Source: Schistosoma haematobium
Lineage: Eukaryota > Platyhelminthes > Trematoda > Strigeidida > Schistosomatidae
DNA length: 64,000 nt
Assembly (NCBI RefSeq): GCF_000699445.3
Contig: NC_067196.1
Coordinates: 4,539,616 to 4,603,615 of the forward strand
Direction: 5' to 3'
The notes under the pieces were generated by a model that was not told the DNA's origin, did not search any database, and worked only from the letters and a program-made list of their open reading frames with translations. Position 1 is the first letter of the stretch; each line of letters opens with the position of its first letter. Positions 45,056 to 58,046 of this stretch are shown one piece after another. Made by a program: the position numbers and the translations under genes.

Positions 45056-47394
45056 GTGCTAAATACTACATAGATCCTAAAACTGGTTATACAGTTTTTA
45101 CTGAAATTGAACATTTAACTCGTGGTTATTGTTATCATTCAAAATGCCGCCATGTAAGTAATCATACTTATCAATGAATATGAACATTATGTTAATTAAA
45201 TTTTATTAAAGTGATTTGTCATTAGTCAAGGATTGAAGATGGAAGTATTCAGCTACTGAAAATAGAAGAGATTATTTCATGTTGTAAAATTCACTCCACT
45301 TTAATTCCATTTACTAACTGTTTTGTACTTATGTCAATAAAATGTTGATCTAGTCTAATTGAATTCTTAATAGGAAGGCCAGATACTTGAATGACTATAT
45401 ATATCCTGTGATTAAGTGTGGTGATCAAGTATCGTGAACATTTTAATTCTTATCCTATTACAACATGAGGGGACAATTAAAAGTCGTTGTATCTAAGTTT
45501 ATAGGGCTCTTTTGTGCAGTATATTCAATGATATTCAGGGCTGAATATTGATCAGTCTTTATTAATAATAATGCTTAACATGAAGTATGCTGCCTAAACA
45601 GTTAGGAATGAGAAGGTTACATCAAGATCATGGCGCGTGTATCAATCTAGCTTGACGTTCACCTAGAATTAACAAAGAATAATTTTGACGGTTAGTCATG
45701 TAGTGATGGATTTAAATAAAGAGAACATTGTCAGGTATTTACAAAAATGTAGAACTCTCATTTATGATTATGGAAATGTGTGTGAGGAAAAATTAATAGG
45801 TTGGTATTCCGTTCTAACTTCTGTTGGATACGAAAGTTCATAAGAATGGGATTTTCGTTTGGGCAGTCTAAGTCAATTATAAGTCAAATAGTGTTGCCAG
45901 TAATGTATTAAATATCTGGAATACAAATAATCTCTGCTGCAGCAATGACTAACCTGTCAGATATATCTTTAGTATAGTGATGTGAATACTGCTAAGAAGC
46001 TTGTTCACACTTATAGATCATATATTTTAATACCCATAGTCAGTCAATCAGCTACAACGTAGGACCAGGAACATATATGCATCGGTCCAAGTTGCCACGC
46101 CCCACTCATTAGCACAACAAGATGAACACCAGATTCATAGAAGTAATCAATTCAATGATGGTAATTTAGAAGAGAAAGATATGAAGCAATTTTAATCTCA
46201 TAGTTTAAGGGAAGACAGAGAGTGTATACACCGACACCATTGTAATCGATTCTCAGCCATGTCACACACACACACACACAGTCTCCAACCATTGGTTATG
46301 ATAGTCACACGGACTCCAACAAAGTAGTCTGCATCTACCGTCCACATGGCTCACACCACAAGTTAGTGACTTCTTGGAATGATACCACGTTGTAGTTTGG
46401 CCACCCCTAACATTCTTCCAACAATCGCCAACACTAATCAGCATTGCGTGTCGTGGTAATCGGTGTTCAGGCAAGCATGCACAACACGTGACCCAACCAT
46501 CTCGGTCGATGAAGATTCACAACCTCGTCAACTGATTTACCATCATTCTCTAATAACCTGAGTCCAACCTCAATATTACTTGCCCGGTGATCCCAGCAGA
46601 TGCGAGCAATATTTCTAAGACATCTGTGATCAAATACTAGTAGTCATACATACCTTGTTTTATCTTAGATCAACTAATTCATTTTTTCTCCTTGAAATAT
46701 ACTATCTAGCCATACTGTTTTCTACGAACATTAATATTGTTGCTACTTTTATTATTCTGGTATTAGTGGACACAGAGCGTCCACCTAGGGGAGTTGAAAA
46801 AACATGATTCCAAACCAGTGGTGTACATGGGCTTCAGGATCCTAAGGGAACAGATGGTGTATGAACCAATCGTTGGTCACCAGCTACCATGGGACCGCAT
46901 CTCCTGACGTTGCTCCACTGCCTTGTGGATTAGACCTTTGGGTCTAAGGCTCTAAGTGCGGCTATCTAAGAAAACCACCTGCTTCGGTTTGAGCACCCAG
47001 GCAGTATACCAGTCCACATACAAATCAAGTGACCTGTTTGGTGCATATGTATTCAGTGCCCCTTTGTATCAATATCCATGTGTTCAAGTAAATATATAAT
47101 TACTATCAACGATATCGTTACTACTATTTTTGTTATTCCGGCATTCATTTTCTTAATTTCATCTTTCTCTGTTGATAAGGTTTGTCAACTTGAGCCAATA
47201 CACATATATTTCAAGTTTTACATTGCTTATAACTAACTGATCGGTATACATATATCTCAATCAGTTAGTCATCTATTTATACATTTATCAAATTGTGCTG
47301 TGAATTAAAAATTCATTTCATTTTTGTTTGTTTGTTTCAGTGTCCTTATCACCATAGCAATAACTCGAGTAATCTACCTAAGAATAAAAAATAA
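45056..47394 (+). CDS. DUF5522 (C1orf53-like) protein, last two exons
   Basis: Exon 45,056-45,153 begins after 'actacttag' in phase 1 and encodes AKYYIDPKTGYTVFTEIEHL then TRGYCYHSKCRH. Exon 47,341-47,394, after 'gtttgtttcag', encodes CPYHHSNNSSNLPKNKK and a stop. Joined in phase 0 they give the hallmark YxDPxTGYxVFTxxxHLxRGxC....CRHCPY of the DUF5522 family, small eukaryotic proteins of unknown function with clustered cysteines that may bind metal or form disulfides. The second cysteine of the usual CC pair is Tyr here. The N-terminal exon or exons were not found. The 2.19-kb intron contains a repeat C copy and a non-LTR 3' end. Confidence 0.75.
46030..46410 (-). repeat. Dispersed repeat C in the DUF5522 intron
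   Basis: Same family as at 19,527, with (CA)9. Its left half matches the inverted copy at 60.2-60.35 kb. Homology between segment R and this locus ends inside it. Confidence 0.75.
46765..47095 (+). mobile_element. 3' end of a non-LTR retroelement
   Basis: Same family as 27,741-28,165, with 'cgttgctccactgccttgtg' and a 'tatccatgtgttcaagtaaa' end. Confidence 0.6.
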
Positions 47395-47571
47395 TAATTA
47401 ATATTCAATGTTCAATGAATCGATTATCAATACTTTTATTAATTAAACTCATTTTCTTTTAGTGCTGTACTTATTTATTTAAATATTTCACTTAACAAAA
47501 TGGAGCCTGTTTAAAATTTAAAAAAATAATTTAGTTATGTTTATCAATAAATGTTACGTAACAATTTATAA

Positions 47572-48288
47572 GAACTGTTAACAAAGCGAAAAGCAAGATT
47601 CTCCGATACAACACAACACGCACCAATCGAATCACACTTGACGATAAATCTTTAGAAGAAGTAAAAACCTTTACATATCTGGGCAGCATCATTGATGAAC
47701 AGAGTGGAACCGATGCAGATGTGAAGGCGCGAATCGGCAAAGCAAGAGCAGCATATCTACAACTGAAGAACACCTCGAACTCAAAACAACTGTCTGTCAA
47801 CCAACACCAAAGTCAGAAGTTTCAATACGAATGTGAAGACTGTTCTGCTGTATTGGACGGAAACTTGGAGAACTACGAATGCCATCATCCAGATGATACA
47901 AGTGTTCAATAATAGTTGTCTACGCAAAATACTTCCAATCCGTTGGCCAGACACTATAAGTACCAACCTACTGTGGGGGAGAACAAACTATATTTTAGCG
48001 GAGGAAGAAATTAGGAAGAAGCACTGAAAGTGGATAGGACACACATTGAAGAAAGTACCCAACTACGTCACAAGGTAAGCCCTCACTCGGAATCGTCAAG
48101 GCCAAAGAAGGAGAGGAAGGCCAAAGAACACATTACGTCGAGAAATGGAGACAGACATGAGAAGAATGCACAACAGTTGGATGGAAGTAGAAAGGAAGGC
48201 CCAGGACAGAGTGGGTTGGAGAATGCTGGTGGGCGGCCTATTCTCTATTAGTAGTAACAAACGTAAGTAAGTAAGTGATAATGACTTC
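47572..48288 (+). pseudogene. RTE retrotransposon C-terminal fragment (Q copy, longer)
   Basis: It starts with 'aaagcgaaaagcaagattct' and encodes SKIL, TLDDKSLEEVKTFTYLGSII, then the same C-terminal pieces as the P copy. The intact 5' extension shows that P is the shorter derivative at this end. Confidence 0.75.
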
Positions 48289-49429
48289 TGAACTGAGGAG
48301 GAAACACGATTATTTACTTTGTAAAATAATCACTCTTGGATATTTAGTTCATAGGACATTCATGGAGGATGAGAAATTATATTATTTAGATATTTAATAA
48401 TTGTAACCGAGTTACATACAAGTTATTGCGGTAAATTTTTGGGGTCAAATTTACAATAGTTCGTATTTTCTTCAGTAGTATTTACTGTCGTTTGTTTATG
48501 GACTGGGATGTCACTTGATTGAGCAAACTAAGCCAGGATGGGTCTTAGGGGACCATCACCAAAGGGCGGTGGAGAGACATCAGGAGATGGAGTCTCATGA
48601 TTTTCAGTTATCAGAATGGGTTTTTATACCGTTCATTCGCTTAGTATCCTGAAACTCGTGTACAACGGTTGTTTGAAAACAAGATGTCACAATCCCATTA
48701 GGCAAATTCTTCGTATCTACTGGCCCGATTCAAACCGCGAACATCCATTTTTCATCATCACATCCCTAACCCATTGCCTAATGGACAGATGGGTACTGAT
48801 TTCAAATAGCACATCTAGAATCCAGGTATATCCAAATGACGACTTCTAAGTAGGCCGATAAATGAGTCTCGGATCCCACTTATAGTTACTGTAGTGAGCC
48901 CATTCAACTACTGTATTACATATCTGCTCACTGTAATTTAGACACTTAATCCACTATGTAAATTTCTGTGTGAGTATAATTGAGCACATGTCTGCACATC
49001 AATTTTCAATCTATTCTCCCATTGGTTGTAATACACAGACAATCAATAATTTATCCATACTTGATTGACACTCAAAAATATATATGGATTTTTAACACAC
49101 ATACACACTCTTGGTTTCACAGTGTGCTTGCTTCCTTTGCGCTTGCGGATTTTACCAATCTTTAACAATAAACTATCTCTGTAACTGGTGTTCAGGCTTT
49201 TGAATAATCTCGAGTAAATCCATAATCCTACTAGGAGATTTAGCCTGCATTAAATACTCACTTAACGGGATACTATTTATTGGAGTCAGATGTAGAAGAA
49301 ATTAGCCTATACATTTCCACCTAGAATGTCATCAAACAAGCGAAAATCAAATTTTACCTATGAAACATTCAGAGAAAAGATGTAGATTTAATTCTACCAA
49401 TAAATCATTATTGGATTCCCATCGAAACA

Positions 49430-49865
49430 CCTACCTTCAGTCAGTCAGCTACAATGTAAGACCAGGAATATATATGCATCGGTCCAAGTTGCCACACCTC
49501 ACTCATTAGCATAACAAGATGAACACCAGATTAATAGAAGTAGTTAATTCAGTAGTGGTAATATATAAACGAAAGATTGCATATAAAGATATAGTACAGG
49601 AAGGAAGAATCAGTTCGTAGAAAGAAAGATATGAAGCGATTTTAATCTCATAGTTTAAGGGAAGACAGAGAGTGTATACACCGACACCATTGTAATCGAT
49701 TCTCAGCCATGTCACACACACACACACAGTCTCCAACCATTGGTTATGATAGTCACACGGACTCCAACAAAGTAGTCTGCATCTACCGTCCACATGGCTC
49801 ACACCACAAGTTAGTGACTTCTTGGACTGATGGCACGTTTTTGGTTTGCCCGCCCCTACCTAACT
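49430..49865 (-). repeat. Dispersed repeat C (Q copy)
   Basis: Identical to 40,527-40,962; see the family description at 19,527. Confidence 0.75.
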
Positions 49866-50048
49866 CTAGACTGTTTACTTAATACGCCGACCGCCTTATG
49901 AGCCTTAGCATTTGTCTAAATTTTGATTTCCTTTTCAGCCACCCAGTATTTTTCCCATTCCTCAAATATAATTCAGATGCATATATACGTGTTTTAAAAT
50001 CAATACTGGTAATGTATATCATATAATTGTATATAAAGGGTTTTTAAT

Positions 50049-50181
50049 CTACTTCCTTGAAAACTTCACAGACGATATAGTTTCAGTTAAAGTTGGAGCT
50101 GGTTTCCATTCATCTAATTCACGTAATTCTTTACGTATTAATGTTAAATCTTGATTGAATTCCTGCTCAGTTGATTGTACT
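50049..50181 (-). pseudogene. Second antisense copy of the terminal exon of the 53.5-59.8 kb gene
   Basis: Same 44 codons as at 41,145-41,277 and 59,659-59,791. There are no upstream exons on this strand. Confidence 0.8.
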
Positions 50182-50562
50182 CTTCACAGTCCAAAAAGAG
50201 AATTCAAAAATAAAGAAATATTCATATGAGAATTAATTCATTATAATCATACTTTTATATACACTCAGTTACATGGTTGTAAATGGTACATGAAACGTCA
50301 TACTATTCTACATAAAAATAAAGGAATCGATGAACATGAACTGTTGTGTATGCTACTTATGCTGGTAGATATAAGTAGTATGTAACATTAATCGGATGTG
50401 GAATGCCTAGCAGCAGAAAATATGCGAATGATGTATTCAATGTGGGATTTTCATAAGTCTACTATATGATTTTGCATTCAAAAGTGTGGTTGTTTTTCCC
50501 CAACTGAGCTCTCATTCACTACACTACTGGTTTTCTTAAATTACCAGTGTCATATAATTAAA

Positions 50563-51482
50563 AGACCGGAGTCAGATAAGGCTGATTACTCTCCCCTCCC
50601 TATTTCTTCTGCTGGTTGACTGGACTATGAAGACTTCGACATCTGAGACGAAACACGGAATACAATGGACGGCTCAGAAACAATTAGACGATTTGGACTT
50701 CGCAGATGACCTAGCTCTCCTATCTCATACGCACGAACAAATGCAGATGAAGACAACTAGTGTAGAAACAGCCTCTGCATCAGTAGACCTCAACATATAC
50801 AAAAGAAAAAGCAAGATCCTCAAATACAAAACGGAAAACACCAATGCAATCACACTTGATGGCGAAACTCTGAATGATGTGGAATATTGCACGTATCTGA
50901 GAAGCATCATCGATGAACGTGGATGATCTGATACAGACATGAAGGTGATGATTGGCAAAGCAAGCGCAACATTCCCACTATTGAAGAACATGTGGAACTC
51001 AAAACAACTGTCAATCAATATCAAAGTGACAATCTTCAGCACGAAATTCATGACAGTTCAACTTGGAGAACTACCACAACCATCATCAAATTGGTACAAG
51101 TATTTAGAAACAATAGTCCACAGAAGATACTCAATGTCCATTGATCGGATACTATTAGGTACAGCCTACTGTGGGTGAGAATAAAACCAACTTCTGGCTG
51201 AAGAGGAAATGAGGAAAAGACTTTGAATGTGGATAGGACATACATTACGGAAATCATCAGACTGCATCACGAGGCAAGCGCTAACTTAGAGTTGTGGAGG
51301 GAAATGGAGGAGAGGAAGACCAAAGAACACGCTGTGTCGGGAATGGGAAGCAGACATGGAAAGAATGAATAGTAACTGGAAACAACTGAAAAGGATTGTC
51401 CAGGACAGAGTTGGATGGAGAATTCTGGTGAGCGGCCTATGCTCCTCCACGACAGGTAACAGGCTTAATTAATTTAGTAAGT
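50563..51482 (+). pseudogene. 5'-truncated RTE reverse transcriptase (Q copy)
   Basis: The fragment starts in the RT motif before the active site (accggagtcag, TGVR). It keeps [19 protein letters not shown], including the catalytic FADD, in a 99-codon open frame (50,627-50,926). It continues frameshifted to the C-terminal end near 'gtaacaggcttaatt'. Stops after IIDERG and elsewhere break it. On the 5' side lies 'gtcatataattaaa', the complement of the target duplication seen around the R copy. Confidence 0.85.
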
Positions 51483-51794
51483 AAGGTCATCAATCTTAAC
51501 AATCAATTCGTGCTAAGAGTTTTTGGTAATATCTAATTAATCATATACAAACTACCTAGGACACTAACGTCTTCATGGTCAGTTTATGATACAATCCCAT
51601 TTTAATGTTGATAATTTTGTAAAGTTAAGCAACGCATTTTTATTTAAGTCATAAACTGTCATATTACAGTTTTTAAGCGACACAAAAGCCTTTCATTTTA
51701 TTAAAGATTATTAATCACAAAATTAACCTCCAAATAATTGTTCTTTCTTTAGCTCTCTCAAATTATTATTCACTTACGAAAGTATAATATTGAT
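51483..51794. other. Unique AT-rich DNA after segment Q
   Basis: No feature recognised. Confidence 0.45.
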
Positions 51795-52040
51795 CATTCG
51801 TCAGCTGGGTGTACCTGAATCTCAGAGTTGATGTTTACTCTGGGTCTCGAATTCAGTACTATTCGCTCCAAACCCCATCGTGTTATCCAATTAGCTAATG
51901 AGTTCTGATAACAACTTGTTTGTGAATTAAGACAATATCAATGCATTACTCACAGTATGCATATATGTCAATAAAAGACTGATCAATTGCAGACCTAAAC
52001 ATCAATAGAAAGATTCAAGTAAACATTAGCAAGTGAAGTT
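51795..52040. mobile_element. Hammerhead SINE family A, inverted pair without ribozyme 3' half
   Basis: The minus-strand part (about 51,798-51,910) runs from the head (tagctaattggataacacg on the minus strand) to the first ribozyme strand and stops within CTGACGA. The plus-strand part is a tail (cagtatgcatatatgtcaat, agatt). The cut lies inside the ribozyme core. Confidence 0.7.
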
Positions 52041-52860
52041 ATAGTTCAAAAACCCCTTAAGAATTAATTTTTCTACATTGATCTATTTTAGACTTTGATA
52101 AAATACCATGAGTTGTGATTTTCCAACAACTTCTTTGTTAACAAGTTATACTACTGGAAGGTGACTAATAATTGAACAAAAACTCCGTAGAACTTGGTTG
52201 GATTAGTTTCGCCCTTTGTATTCAACACTTTGATAGCTCTCTCTCTCTTTCTCTGTCTATCTCTCTTTCAGTAAATCGTCAGAATCATAGACAGTTGAAA
52301 TGATGATAATCCACTTTTATCAAACCGTATCAAATGAATAATGGAGATTTTCTGAAAAGTGTATTAGAAGAAACGTAAGATTTAAAAGGAGAGTGAAGTG
52401 TTTACAAGTTAAATTGCCAAACATCTTTTGGATAGAAAGTAAGTAATGGAATCAAAATAATTAACAGATAAAAGAAGACACTGATCTTACTCCATTTTGC
52501 AAGGGGAAATCTTTATCAAAGGTTTGCGACCTGGCCTCTAAAGTGTGATTAGGCTTTCCATGTCATGGTGATTGAATGTCTATTTAATAGTCTTTATTCA
52601 TTTTAATTTTCTGTTTTTTCAACCCTATCCCCAACTTTTTATTTTTATTTTGTGTATTGTTAATTATCTCTTACATAATCTTATTAATGTCCACATATTT
52701 ATTTATTTTATTAAGTGATTAACCAGTCACATATTCATTTCTTTACCTTTACATTACCTCTCTTATCTTTATTAATGATTACTGGTAAATATAACAACTG
52801 TTTTACTCTGTATTATTACTTTTCCACTGATAAGTACATTCCATGCACCTATATTAACAA
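52041..52860. other. Intergenic, no gene seen
   Basis: AT-rich, with a (CT)n patch at about 52,233-52,269. Confidence 0.45.
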
Positions 52861-53150
52861 TCGCTCTGGTTGTTAGGAGAGGCATCGGTCTCGTAACTTC
52901 CAGAGAATCTCAGATTTCATTATGAGACCTCATAATTCTTCTGAATGAAGATCCTTTAACTCGGAGGTCAGAGTTTGAATAGTTTAAAATATTCATTCTG
53001 GTTAGCGTTTTTTAAGAAGGTTGTTTGCTACGGGATGGGGCTGCTAACCCGATTTTAACACTCATTCTTCACTCTGGCTTCGAACTGACAATAACCATAG
53101 AAGAGCTATTGGCGACTTATATTCCTCTATGAGAGGTAAAAGGCGTAAGT
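52861..53150 (-). mobile_element. RTE-type fragment: inverted 5' region joined to a 3' end
   Basis: 52,861-53,110 is the complement of the 20,640-20,930 5' region (gttgttaggagaggcatcgg ... gctacgggatggggc). It is followed directly by a plus-oriented RTE 3' end (gaggtaaaaggcgtaagtaag). The same type of junction is seen near 16,150-16,240. Confidence 0.5.
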
Positions 53151-53537
53151 AAGAAATATAAATACATATCGATCTTAAGTATGTTTATTCATAAACAGTT
53201 TGTATCCCTATTCCTCTTAGTATTATGATTTCGGTTGTGTTTCGAATTTTTATCCAAACTTCACAAGCTAAGGTATGTTAAAAATTTGTTATTAACCATA
53301 GTTTTAGGTCTTATGCAGCTGATGAGAAACCGTGAAATAGATTGATGAATTCCATTTCTTCTGCAAATCTTATTATTCCTGCATTACATAGATTTTTCAA
53401 GTGATCTGGTTGTATCAAATTATTCATTTATTTACTTTTCTTTGTTTAAATGGTTAAGCTTTCTGGTTATGTTGCTATTGGATATGACCTAAATTATATG
53501 TTGTTTTAATATTTCAAATATTTAACTAATAATTTAG

Positions 53538-56500
53538 AGTACCATCATATTCTATTTATGCCATCATGTAAATAATCTCATTTTAATAATAATAGTAATT
53601 TATTTAGTTCTTGATTGAGATCATCAATCAATTGATGTTAGACCACCATGGAGAACCTGAAAGTACTGGATGGCCGATTCGTCCAATTGTGGGACTCCTT
53701 AACAGTGCGCATCCACGATCCCGCCGCCTCGCGAGATTCAAACCTAGGACCTATCAGTTTCGCGCGCGAACGCCTAACCTCTAGACCACTGAGCTGGCTG
53801 GCACCCAACGATGTTAATGTTTAACCTCAACCAATCCGCGACACTGGAGGCCCTGGGTTCCAATCCCGCAAACGGGATCGTGGATGAGCACGGTTGAGGA
53901 GTCCCAAAATAGGACGAAACAGCTGTCCAGTGCTTTCAGGTTTTCAATAGTAGTCTAACATCAATCGATTCATGATCTCGATCAATAACTTAATAATCTC
54001 CACAACCCTATACTGATAATTTATTTAGTTCCTGGGAGACGACACTATCTCAATACAAATAAATGTAGTACAGAAGAAATAAAATTTTTCCCATATAAAC
54101 GAATTATTCCACATGGTTATTGTATAAAAGATGATTTAAATTGGCGGCCACATAATTTAGCATTAAATCCAATTTATTCAGAGTATGATCCATTATTGTT
54201 TAAATCAATCATGATATACATAATACCAACTATAGTTATGGATTAGATTGGTCATCAAAATTGCGTTATATTGAAGCATATAAAGATGAAAATAGGAAAG
54301 ATGAAAATATTTGGCCAGAACATTCAAGTCATTTAAGAACATATCCAGGTAATCAATCTATGAATCAAATTATAATTTACAGAATTAAAATGTCATGGAA
54401 TGAGTCCAGAATGGTCAATCTATACGGATGGATATACTACTGGAAAGAAATGTTTATTCAATGGAATACATCAACGTAGTGTTTATTGTACATCAGAATA
54501 TAGTTTACATGATGGATTCACGCATAAAAGGCAAAGTAAGTTTTGATTTTATATCTATATTTGTATTTCTAATGAGTGCGTTTTAGTAGTGTTATGTCAC
54601 TTGAATAAAGGTTATTTTATTATCATGAGTAACACTAAACGTGTTTCCCTCAAGTAAAAACAACCTTTAAAGCAATAAGTCCCTTTTATTATATTTCAAA
54701 AGAATAATACGAAGATGGAAATGATCTGAAAAAAAAGTGACTTATTTGTGTCATACATTTCGAACTATCTGGTTGGTTACATATATTTGTTAAGGTGATA
54801 ATTTCTTATTCTTTTCACACGATATTAGCGTTTCATTTCTCGTTTATTTACAAGTATTGCATTTCAACTGCCGTTTCGTCCTATTGTGGGACTCCTCAGC
54901 AGTGAGCATTGTTTAATTGAACCTTCATATAATTAAAATGATTTAACTAGATTGTTTGAAATGTATAGCGCAAATAAATCACATTTTCCTAAAATCCTTT
55001 TCATACTATGAGTTTACATTTCGAAATACATTATTTGACTAAAAAATAGAGTAGTTTAAATTTACTTGGTATTGTATTACTTGAATAGTCCCATTGATGT
55101 TTAGGACTGCAATTGATCGTCAGTCTCTTATTAGCATATGCGCAAACTCTGTGTATTGCCTCGATATTGCCTTAATTCACTGATCAATTACAATTCTAAA
55201 CGTCAATGTGAAGATTCAAGTAAAATGATACCAAGTGAATTTAAACTTCACCCCATTGCACACACAAGTGACTATCAGGACTCAGTAGCTAAGTGGATTA
55301 CGTGATGGCGTTTAAATCGAATGGTACTGGGTTCTAGTCCCCAAGTAAACATAAAACCTGAGATGCAGGTACACACAGTTGACGGGTCCCAAATAGAACG
55401 AAACGTGCATCCTGGATTCCACTGCTAGCCACTATCCACCTTTGCTTATTAAGTAGTTTGTTTCAGAAACCCAGTAAAAACACACAAAAGAATTACAAAT
55501 TAATAGTGGCCCACATAAAACTGGTCGTATAAGATCATTGTAAAAGAATAACACTAAACTATTTATGCAAAATAAGCGGACAATTTGAATTCCCAAACTT
55601 ACACACTATACTGTTTTATTAAAATTTGTAATTACAAATGACATTCACATCTGAATTACAATATTACACTACCCTTTCGATCCTCGCTCGTGTAGAAGTC
55701 ACTGTTGTTGATACAAGCCTATGTTGATATACACGGTTTTGTATGGGTCCTTATAAGAAAATACCTTGTTAGATATAATATTTCTTCTAGAGAATATATT
55801 TAGATTACGCAGAATTTTATCTCTCAAAATGATTAACAATTTCAAACCTTCACAAAATCTTTTTTATAGATAGTTAGGTTATTTTTTGTTGCGAATATAA
55901 TTGCTCATTTAGTATGAACTGTGTTCTGTCACAATAGTACAGCCAGTTAATGAAGTATTGCGATGATTAAGATGTCGGGATCGAGCGTTTATTCACAGAA
56001 TGCATCCCATGAATTTCAATCATATAGATTTCATAGAACATAAACACCATCGGGTTATACATATATATTCACTTAGTGTTCTTTTAATTGTATTTTCCCA
56101 TTGTTATTTAGGACTGAAATTGATCAGTCTCATCTTGGCATATGTGCATCCTGTGCGGACTATCTCCATATTGCCTAAATTCACAAGCTTTTTAAGCAAA
56201 GATGGATAGTGGCTAGCAGTGGAATCACATGCAGGTACATCCAGTTGACAAGTCTCAAATAGGATGAAACGCACATTCTAGGCTCCACTGCTAGCCACAT
56301 GATGAGACCTTGTTGATATTTGTACTTGTTGAGTAAATAACTGATGGATAACTTCCTCTTATTTGAATCGATAAATACTGAATCCAGGTTTCGTTGTAAA
56401 TACATATACATCTTGCTAACAGCTGCTTAATTAAGATGAATTGTATGTCTTAAATTCAACTGTTAACCACTAACAAAAATGTTATTTATTTACAAAATCC

Positions 56501-58010
56501 TTACTAAACATCATCTGAGTTGCTTATCACATTAAGTAGTACTGATTAAGTTTGGGAATAATGTTTAGAAAACGAGTAATGAAGTTGAATTGCTATTTGG
56601 AATATTACCCATTGCATTCAGACATGTATTGCTACTTGTTTTGTTTTTTCTTTAAATTTCAATGAATACTTAGGGGATATTATAGACCAACATAATGGTA
56701 TATTTAATTCAATGAAACCAGGAGATAAAAGTTATGGTTCTGTAGAATATTCACCAAATTTTTATAAAATTAATTCATCTGTTCCAAAAGTTCAATTTGG
56801 GTAAGTTATTCAATGAAATCTTATGACAATGAATGAATATCGTGTTGTATCAGGAAATGATGGAGACCATAGGGTTCTAACTAAGTGGTTTAAAAGTTAA
56901 GAGAACTCTGCATACTTGATAGTCGTGAGTTGTAACCTTACACTGCAAAAAACACTTCTATACTATAAAAAAAACATCATTCATACACTCCCTGGTTTTA
57001 AATGGTACTCCAAATAATATTAATCTAGGTCGGAAACTACTGTTTATAATTCTGTCAAAAGATGAATAACAAAATACCGTCTACGAAATTCAGTGTACTG
57101 AATATGAATGTGAACATTTAAAGGGAAATTATCGAGATAGTGAAATATAGGAAAGATAACTAAAAGTTATTATCAAATCCTCAGGAGATCGAGCCCCCAA
57201 ATACCCTGGAATGGCCGAGCGTGAGAACAGTCAGCTCTATCATTCCAAATGCTCTCACATGGCCACATGCATACAACCACTGACAGGGAAGTCCTACTCA
57301 CTGCCTTCTCGTGGCATTACTGTTGTTTACAAAATTGAGAGGACGAATGGCGAATGACCGGAGCTTTAACTGGGTTGGTGGATATGGAGGATCCACCTAT
57401 GTGAGTTGGGAAACCCTGATCCCAAACCAGTGGTGCACACGGGCTGACTCCAGTCTCCTGAAGGAACAAATGGTGTATGAACCAATTGTTGATCACCGGT
57501 TACCATGAGATTGTATCTCGTTACGTTGCTCCACTGCCTTATGGATTAGACCTTTAGGTCCAAGGCTCTGGGTGTGGTACCCTAAGAAAACCACCTGCTT
57601 CGGTTTGCGCACCCTTGCAGTATCCCAGGCCATACACAAATCTAATGATTTATGTGGTTCATATGTATTCGGTGCCCCTTTGTACCAATATTTATGTGTT
57701 CAAATAAATAAACAGAAGACCTTAAAAAACTGAAGAATAGATCATTCATAGCATCGCATTGACTGAACACAGGACACAATACTGACTTCAATAGGACTAA
57801 AAAGAAAGACTGATGGCCAAAGTCATATATAATATGAACAAAATCAAATGATCTAATAAGTTAGGACATACTCCAATTAGTTGTAACCTAATAGAGAATA
57901 AAGAAACAAATTTTCATAGAATGACCTAAGCATTATGGCTACCAACAGTAGCTTACATTAACTTACTGATTATTATGACTGTATATGTTTTCATTTAGTT
58001 TTTAACTAGC

Positions 58011-58046
<36 letters not shown>

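Larger units (their letters stand above)
47688..50704. repeat. Segment Q: direct partner of segment P
   Basis: It matches 38,784-41,802 over its whole length except for single-base homopolymer differences. Unlike P, homology of Q continues to about 51,460 with the inverted segment R. Confidence 0.9.
54541..56673. other. Intron with hammerhead fragments
   Basis: Apart from the listed hammerhead elements (54,869, 55,070 and 56,082), the intron is AT-rich and featureless. Confidence 0.5.

Noticed and set aside
42405..45153. Direct splice from the exon ending 42,488 to the DUF5522 exon at 45,056
   Set aside because: Phases disagree (0 against 1), and the alternative frame has a stop, so the two were not joined.
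50627..50926. Functional reverse transcriptase because FADD is intact
   Set aside because: The frame is only 99 codons, begins inside the RT domain, and is followed by stops. Upstream RT and endonuclease domains are absent.
53611..54016. CRISPR-like or palindromic regulatory array
   Set aside because: The symmetry is explained by two SINE copies in opposite orientation within one target-site duplication.
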